Of a stretch of DNA of 64,000 nt, positions 60,279 to 64,000 are shown piece by piece (the first letter of the stretch is position 1; every line of letters begins with the position of its first letter). The position numbers and the translations under genes are program-made. The stretch comes from RPQJ01 sp963846885 (GTDB lineage Bacteria > Pseudomonadota > Gammaproteobacteria > Steroidobacterales > Steroidobacteraceae): positions 124,001 to 188,000 of the forward strand of contig CAWJXS010000002.1 of assembly GCA_963846885.1 (NCBI GenBank). The letters run 5' to 3'. The notes under the pieces are model-generated. The model searched no databases. It saw nothing but the letters and a program-made list of their open reading frames with translations, and had not been told where the DNA came from.

Positions 60279-62174
60279 TTATTTGCGCCCTGCGGCGCCC
60301 GGAGCGTAACGCATCGCGACGTAAACGCCGCGGTCGGGAGTGTTGTACGTGCTGGCGAGCTCGTAGTCCTCGTCCAGCAGGTTCTCCACGCGCCCGATCA
60401 GCGCGAGGCGCGGCGTCACCTGCCAGGAGGCCGTCAGGTTCGCGAGCACGTAGCTGTCCAGCGTGACGTCGGTTGGAAACCCGAAGTCCTTGCGCTCGCC
60501 GGTCGCGAGCACGTCGAGGCCCAGCAGCACCGCCGGACCGAATGCGCGCGTGAGACTGAGGGTCAGGCTTTCCTCGGCGCGGCGCAGCAACGGTGAATCG
60601 TCGGCAAGATCGCGCGGCTCCTGGTAAATCGCCTCGACGCGCGCCTGCCAGGCGGTGCCGCGATAGGCCCAGGAGGCCTCGATGCCTTCGATGCGCGCTT
60701 CCGCGACGTTCTGGTTGACGCCGACGAACGGATCGAATGACACCACGGTGAAGTCGATCAGGTCTTCGATGTCGTTGTGGAACGCCGAAAACTCGAGGCT
60801 CTGGCGCTCGGTCAGCGCGTGGCGCACGCCCACTTCGTAGTTGCGCGACTGCTCGGGCTCGAGCTGCGGGTTGCCGCCGAAGCCAAAGCGATCCGTTGCG
60901 TCGGGCGCGCGGAAGCCGCTGCCGGCCAACGCGTAGACGCGCGTGCGCCGCTCGTTGAAGGCATACCCGTACTCGGCGTTCCACGTGACGGCGGTGCCGG
61001 CAGTTTCGTGATCGGTGTAACCCAGGGCGAGCAGCGCGCTGTGCGCACCCAGCGTGATGCGGTCCTGCACGAAGAGATTCACCGAGTCCGTGTCGGCTTC
61101 GAAGCCTTCGCCGAAGGATTCGCTGTTGGCCTGCTCGCGGTAATACATCCCGCCGACGCTCAGCGCGTGCATTCCGGCCGGCTGCCAGTCGTACTGGGCA
61201 TCGAACGTGTTGCGGTCCGTCTCGAGGAAATCCGGCGACTGGTTCTGCTGGATCTCGTCTTCCATGTGCGAGAACGAGAACCGCGCCGTGCCCTTGGTCC
61301 CGACGGGTAGCCGGACCTCGGCCGACGCCGTCGAGGTCACGAAGTCCTGGTCGACCGGCGTCAGGAAGAAATCGGAATACTCGGAATTGCCCGACGTGCG
61401 CCAGTAGCGCAGCGCGACGTCGGCTGCCCCGACGTCCGCACGCAGCGCAAGGCTGGTATTGAGGTTGTCGAAGCCGCGATCGACCGTGTCGTCCGTACGC
61501 GTCGGGAAGCCCGCGCTGTCCAGCCACGAGACGCCCAGGTCGAGGCCTGCCTGCTCGCCGAGCTCGAAGCCGCCGACGAGGCTCGCACGGCGCGTGTCGT
61601 AATCGCCGTAGCCGGCTTCCATGACCCAGCCCGTCTGCGAGCCGCGCCGCGTGACGATGTTGACGACGCCGCCAATGGCGTCGCTGCCCCAGACTGCGGA
61701 GCGCGGACCCTTGACCACCTCGATGCGTTCGATCATGTCGGGTGCGATGTTCTGCAGGGCCGGCAGGCCGATGGTGCCCGGATTGATGCGGATGCCATCG
61801 ACGAGCACCAGCGTGTGGTTGCTCTCGGCGCCACGGATGAAGAGCGCCGTCGGCTGGCCCGGGCCGCCGTTACGCCCGAGGTCGAAACCCGCGTGGAATC
61901 GCAGCAGTTCGGCGGCATCGCCGGCATTGCTGCGTTCGATGGTGTCGCGGTCGATCAGCACGACCGGCGCGAGCACCTCATCGATGGGCGTCGGCACGCG
62001 TGTCGCGGTGACGATGACGGTCGCCGCGGGCTCGCGCAGCGATGCGTCGTCGTCCGCCCGCACGGCCGCGGGCTGCAACAGCGCGGTCGCCGCGCCGACG
62101 GTGAGCAGCCCATGAATGGAGACGCGCAGAAGCGAAGAAGACCGCGCGCACGCGGCTCCGGAAAGAAAAGACAT
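60279..62174 (-). CDS. btuB: TonB-dependent outer-membrane vitamin B12 receptor
   Basis: 631 residues from ATG 62172-62174 with a signal peptide (ending AAVRA). The TonB box-like VIVTATRVPTPIDEVLAPVV, the plug (LLRFHAGFDLGRNGGPGQPT, RGAESNHTLVLVDGIRINPG, VVKGPRSAVWGSDAIGGVVN) and a 22-strand barrel with an aromatic-rich C-terminus (GVYVAMRYAPGAAGRK; last residue not F) match BtuB. It imports B12 with TonB energy. A longer upstream frame exists but overlaps the riboswitch, so it is rejected. Co-transcribed with the adenosyltransferase. Confidence 0.93.
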   Translation of the reverse strand: MSFLSGAACARSSSLLRVSIHGLLTVGAATALLQPAAVRADDDASLREPAATVIVTATRVPTPIDEVLAPVVLIDRDTIERSNAGDAAELLRFHAGFDLGRNGGPGQPTALFIRGAESNHTLVLVDGIRINPGTIGLPALQNIAPDMIERIEVVKGPRSAVWGSDAIGGVVNIVTRRGSQTGWVMEAGYGDYDTRRASLVGGFELGEQAGLDLGVSWLDSAGFPTRTDDTVDRGFDNLNTSLALRADVGAADVALRYWRTSGNSEYSDFFLTPVDQDFVTSTASAEVRLPVGTKGTARFSFSHMEDEIQQNQSPDFLETDRNTFDAQYDWQPAGMHALSVGGMYYREQANSESFGEGFEADTDSVNLFVQDRITLGAHSALLALGYTDHETAGTAVTWNAEYGYAFNERRTRVYALAGSGFRAPDATDRFGFGGNPQLEPEQSRNYEVGVRHALTERQSLEFSAFHNDIEDLIDFTVVSFDPFVGVNQNVAEARIEGIEASWAYRGTAWQARVEAIYQEPRDLADDSPLLRRAEESLTLSLTRAFGPAVLLGLDVLATGERKDFGFPTDVTLDSYVLANLTASWQVTPRLALIGRVENLLDEDYELASTYNTPDRGVYVAMRYAPGAAGRK

Positions 62175-62319
62175 CTGATTTGCCACACCCCGTGCCTGCG
62201 CCCTTGCGAACGCAATGAAAATTCCAGCGACGGGGCGGATGGGTGGCGGAGCGGGGACGGCAATCGCGACTTCGGACTGCCAGCCGAGTTCCTGCCGCTC
62301 GCCCACCGCGAAGCTGGTC

Positions 62320-62521
62320 TCGATCGACAGGCCGGTCTCCGGGCTCTCGAGCGGGCTCTTGCGGGCCCTGCCTGCATCCCCTTCCCACGCTTGCGCGCAG
62401 TGGGTGCCGGACCTTGCGGACCGGGCGATGCGGTTTCACTCGACTACCGTTGCGGGGGCAGCGCCGGAATCTGACCGGCTTCCCGTTCTCCCTGAGCCTG
62501 CGCTCGCGGGATCACCTATCG
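62320..62521 (-). promoter_or_regulatory. Cobalamin (adenosylcobalamin) riboswitch upstream of btuB
   Basis: On the minus strand the conserved cobalamin-aptamer blocks appear in order: GATAGGTGATCCCGCGAG, then GGGAAGCCGGTCAGATTCCG, GCGCTGCCCCCGCAACGGTA (the hallmark core), and near the 3' end CCCGGAGACCGGCCTG. Spacing and order match the B12 element of btuB leaders. About 145 nt separate it from the btuB ATG, enough for an expression platform. It represses btuB and the adenosyltransferase when cobalamin is plentiful. Boundaries are approximate. Confidence 0.92.
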
Positions 62522-62602
62522 AAGGCCGCAAGGTAGGGAACGCAGGAGGCCATGTCAAGGACGCCGCGGTACTATGCCGGTTCGTCACCCTGGAACGACT
62601 CC

Positions 62603-63370
62603 ATGCCGCATTCCGAGTTTCTCGCGACCGCGCTCGAGGCTGCCCGTGCCGCAGACGACGTCGTGCGTCACTACTATCAGCGCAACCTCAAGATCACGAT
62701 CAAGGCCGACAAGTCGCCGGTGACCGAAGCCGACGTCGAGACCGAGAAAGCGATCCGCGCGCACATTGCCGCGCGTTATCCGGCCCATGGTTTTCATGGC
62801 GAGGAAACGGGCACCTCCGCACTCGACGCCGACTACGTCTGGTTCGTCGACCCGATCGACGGCACCAAGGCCTTCGTGCGCGAATACCCGATGTTCTCGA
62901 CCCAGATCGCGCTGATGCACAAGGGCAAGCTGATCGTCGGCGTGTCGTCGGCGCCCGTGTATGGCGAACTCGCCTATGGCGAGATTGGCGTCGGCGCCTG
63001 GCTGAACGACCAGCCGCTGCGCGTGAGCAGCATCGACACGATCGAAGATGCCGCGTTGTCCACCGGCAACCTCAAGTCGCTGGCGACGGGCCCGCGTTGG
63101 CCGGCTTTCGGCCGCCTGGTCGGCCGCTTGAGCCGCATCCGCGGCTACGGCGACTTCCTGCACTATCACCTGCTGGCTGCCGGTCGCATCGACGCCGTCG
63201 TCGAGTCCGACGTCAACATCCTCGACGTCGGCGCTTGTGCGGTGATCGTCGAGGCGGCGGGCGGCAAGTTCACGGATCTCGCGGGGCAGCCTTTCACGCC
63301 GCAGAGCACGGGCGTGCTCGCGACCAATGGCAAGCTGCACGCGTCTGTGCACGCGGCGATCCATGCCTGA
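62603..63370 (+). CDS. Inositol-monophosphatase superfamily phosphatase (CysQ/HisN-like)
   Basis: 255 residues from ATG 62603. The metal-binding motifs are HGEETGT, WFVDPIDGTKAFVREYPMFS and the late ILDVGACAVIVEAAGG. DPIDGTxAF with G-E-E-T fits histidinol-phosphatase (HisN) or general IMPase members; CysQ has a different context, so the substrate is left open. An alternative ATG at 62552 has AGGAGG only 2 nt away, too close for normal initiation. It is divergent from btuB across the riboswitch leader. Confidence 0.88.
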   Translation: MPHSEFLATALEAARAADDVVRHYYQRNLKITIKADKSPVTEADVETEKAIRAHIAARYPAHGFHGEETGTSALDADYVWFVDPIDGTKAFVREYPMFSTQIALMHKGKLIVGVSSAPVYGELAYGEIGVGAWLNDQPLRVSSIDTIEDAALSTGNLKSLATGPRWPAFGRLVGRLSRIRGYGDFLHYHLLAAGRIDAVVESDVNILDVGACAVIVEAAGGKFTDLAGQPFTPQSTGVLATNGKLHASVHAAIHA

Positions 63371-63397
63371 GTCTGGACCAACACAAGGAGGACAAGG

Positions 63398-64000
63398 ATG
63401 AGCGCGAAGAAAATCATTGCGGTGGCAGGCGCGACGGGCGCGCAGGGCGGCGGGCTCGTGCGCTCCATCCTGGCGGACAAGGGCGGCGAATTCTCAGTGC
63501 GTGCGATCACGCGTGATCCGGCGTCGCCGCAAGCGCGCGCACTCGCTGCGGCAGGAGCAGAAGTCGTCGCGGCCGACGTCAGCGACCGTTCCGCCATCGC
63601 GCGTGCGTTTGCCGGGGCCTACGGCGCCTACTGCGTGACGTTCTTCTGGAATCATTTTTCACCGGACCAGGAGCGCGCCGAGGCGCATGCCATGGCCGAT
63701 GCTGCGCGGGAGGCGGGCGTGCAGCACGTGGTCTGGTCCACGCTCGAGGACACGCGCCGCTGGGTGAAGCTCGACGACGACCGCATGCCGACGCTGATGG
63801 GCCATTACAAGGTGCCGCATTTCGACGTGAAGGGCGAAGCCGACGAGTACTTCCGCGCCACGGGCGTGCCGACGACATGCATGCTCACGTCCTTCTACTG
63901 GGACAACCTGATTCACTTCGGCATGGGGCCGAAGGCCGGACCCGACGGCAAGCTGTATTTCGCATTGCCGATGGGCAGTCGGCCGTTGCCCGGCATCGCG
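63398..64000 (+). CDS. NmrA-like NAD(P)-binding protein (3' end beyond window)
   Basis: 201 codons are open to the window edge from ATG 63398, preceded by AAGGAGG. KKIIAVAGATGAQGGGLVRS is the NmrA Rossmann loop with the GATGxxG motif; FSVRAITRDPASPQARALAA, AYCVTFFWNHFSPDQERAEA and VVWSTLEDTRRW follow the HSCARG/NmrA pattern. Members act as redox sensors or reductases. The C-terminus is missing. It is 27 nt after the phosphatase gene, so probably co-transcribed. Confidence 0.9.
   Translation, partial: MSAKKIIAVAGATGAQGGGLVRSILADKGGEFSVRAITRDPASPQARALAAAGAEVVAADVSDRSAIARAFAGAYGAYCVTFFWNHFSPDQERAEAHAMADAAREAGVQHVVWSTLEDTRRWVKLDDDRMPTLMGHYKVPHFDVKGEADEYFRATGVPTTCMLTSFYWDNLIHFGMGPKAGPDGKLYFALPMGSRPLPGIA

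Noticed and set aside
62552..62602. Upstream ATG for the IMPase-family gene with AGGAGG
   Set aside because: The AGGAGG is only 2 nt from that ATG and the added 17 residues do not resemble the family. The start at 62603 is preferred, though not proven.

Overview
The window is 64 kb of GC-rich bacterial chromosome with dense, short-spaced operons. Gene content and order point to a gammaproteobacterium: a macromolecular-synthesis operon (rpsU-yqeY-dnaG-rpoD), a yggS-proC-yggT-yggU block divergent from pilT/pilU, a gshB-tonB-yqgE-ruvX-pyrB block divergent from a Pil-Chp chemosensory cluster, and a split class II ribonucleotide reductase of the Pseudomonas NrdJa/NrdJb type. The lineage looks like one of the high-GC orders near Xanthomonadales/Nevskiales/Steroidobacterales. 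That is inference from content, since no rRNA gene is present. I found no tRNA, rRNA, CRISPR array, prophage or intact insertion sequence.

Layout. 1-5 kb: a partial haloperoxidase-like/PAP2 gene, an outer-membrane protein, an exported protein and a divergent winged-helix/TPR regulator. 5-11.3 kb: the rpsU-yqeY-dnaG-rpoD operon on the minus strand with a clear promoter and terminator. 11.3-18.8 kb: tsaD, folB-folK, pteridine reductase, a MidA-type methyltransferase, cca, an aminopeptidase lipoprotein and an NDUFA9-like protein. 18.8-23.7 kb: a Do-family protease and nrdJa-nrdJb. 23.7-24.8 kb: a gene-poor, less GC-rich, apparently decayed island. 24.8-31.7 kb: a hydrolase, an L,D-transpeptidase, ppnN, msrB, an FKBP, a PEBP-family protein, another hydrolase and an HU protein. 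31.8-38.3 kb: a DUF4426 lipoprotein, yggU, yggT, proC, yggS, then pilT and two pilU-like genes. 38.5-44.4 kb: DUF1330, a membrane protein, pyrK-like, pyrB, ruvX, yqgE, tonB, gshB. 44.5-54.6 kb: pilG-pilH-pilI-pilJ-chpA-chpC. 54.6-64 kb: rsmE, bioA, ampD-ampE, btuF, a cobalamin adenosyltransferase, btuB with a cobalamin riboswitch, an IMPase-family phosphatase and a partial NmrA-like gene.

Genes that work together. Twitching motility links the pilT/pilU retraction ATPases with the Pil-Chp system 6 kb away. Vitamin B12 links a riboswitch-controlled btuB and adenosyltransferase, btuF, and the B12-dependent nrdJ. Folate/pterin genes (folB, folK, pteridine reductase) are contiguous.

Most unusual observations. 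(1) Two families of hairpin repeat, each a constant core held between long self-complementary arms whose sequence differs at every locus: family C (four copies, 14-nt core) and family P (two copies, identical 53-nt core). (2) Four genes (folK, the DUF4426 lipoprotein, yggS and btuF twice) each carry one surplus base. All five sites can be repaired by removing a single coding-strand C, and four lie at a CCC triplet. Assembly error is the default explanation; +1 recoding is the alternative. (3) RpoD has a roughly 185-residue Lys/Ala/Pro-rich, histone-H1-like N-terminal extension. (4) The rpsU start region is perfectly complementary over 18 nt to the start of the divergent tsaD message.
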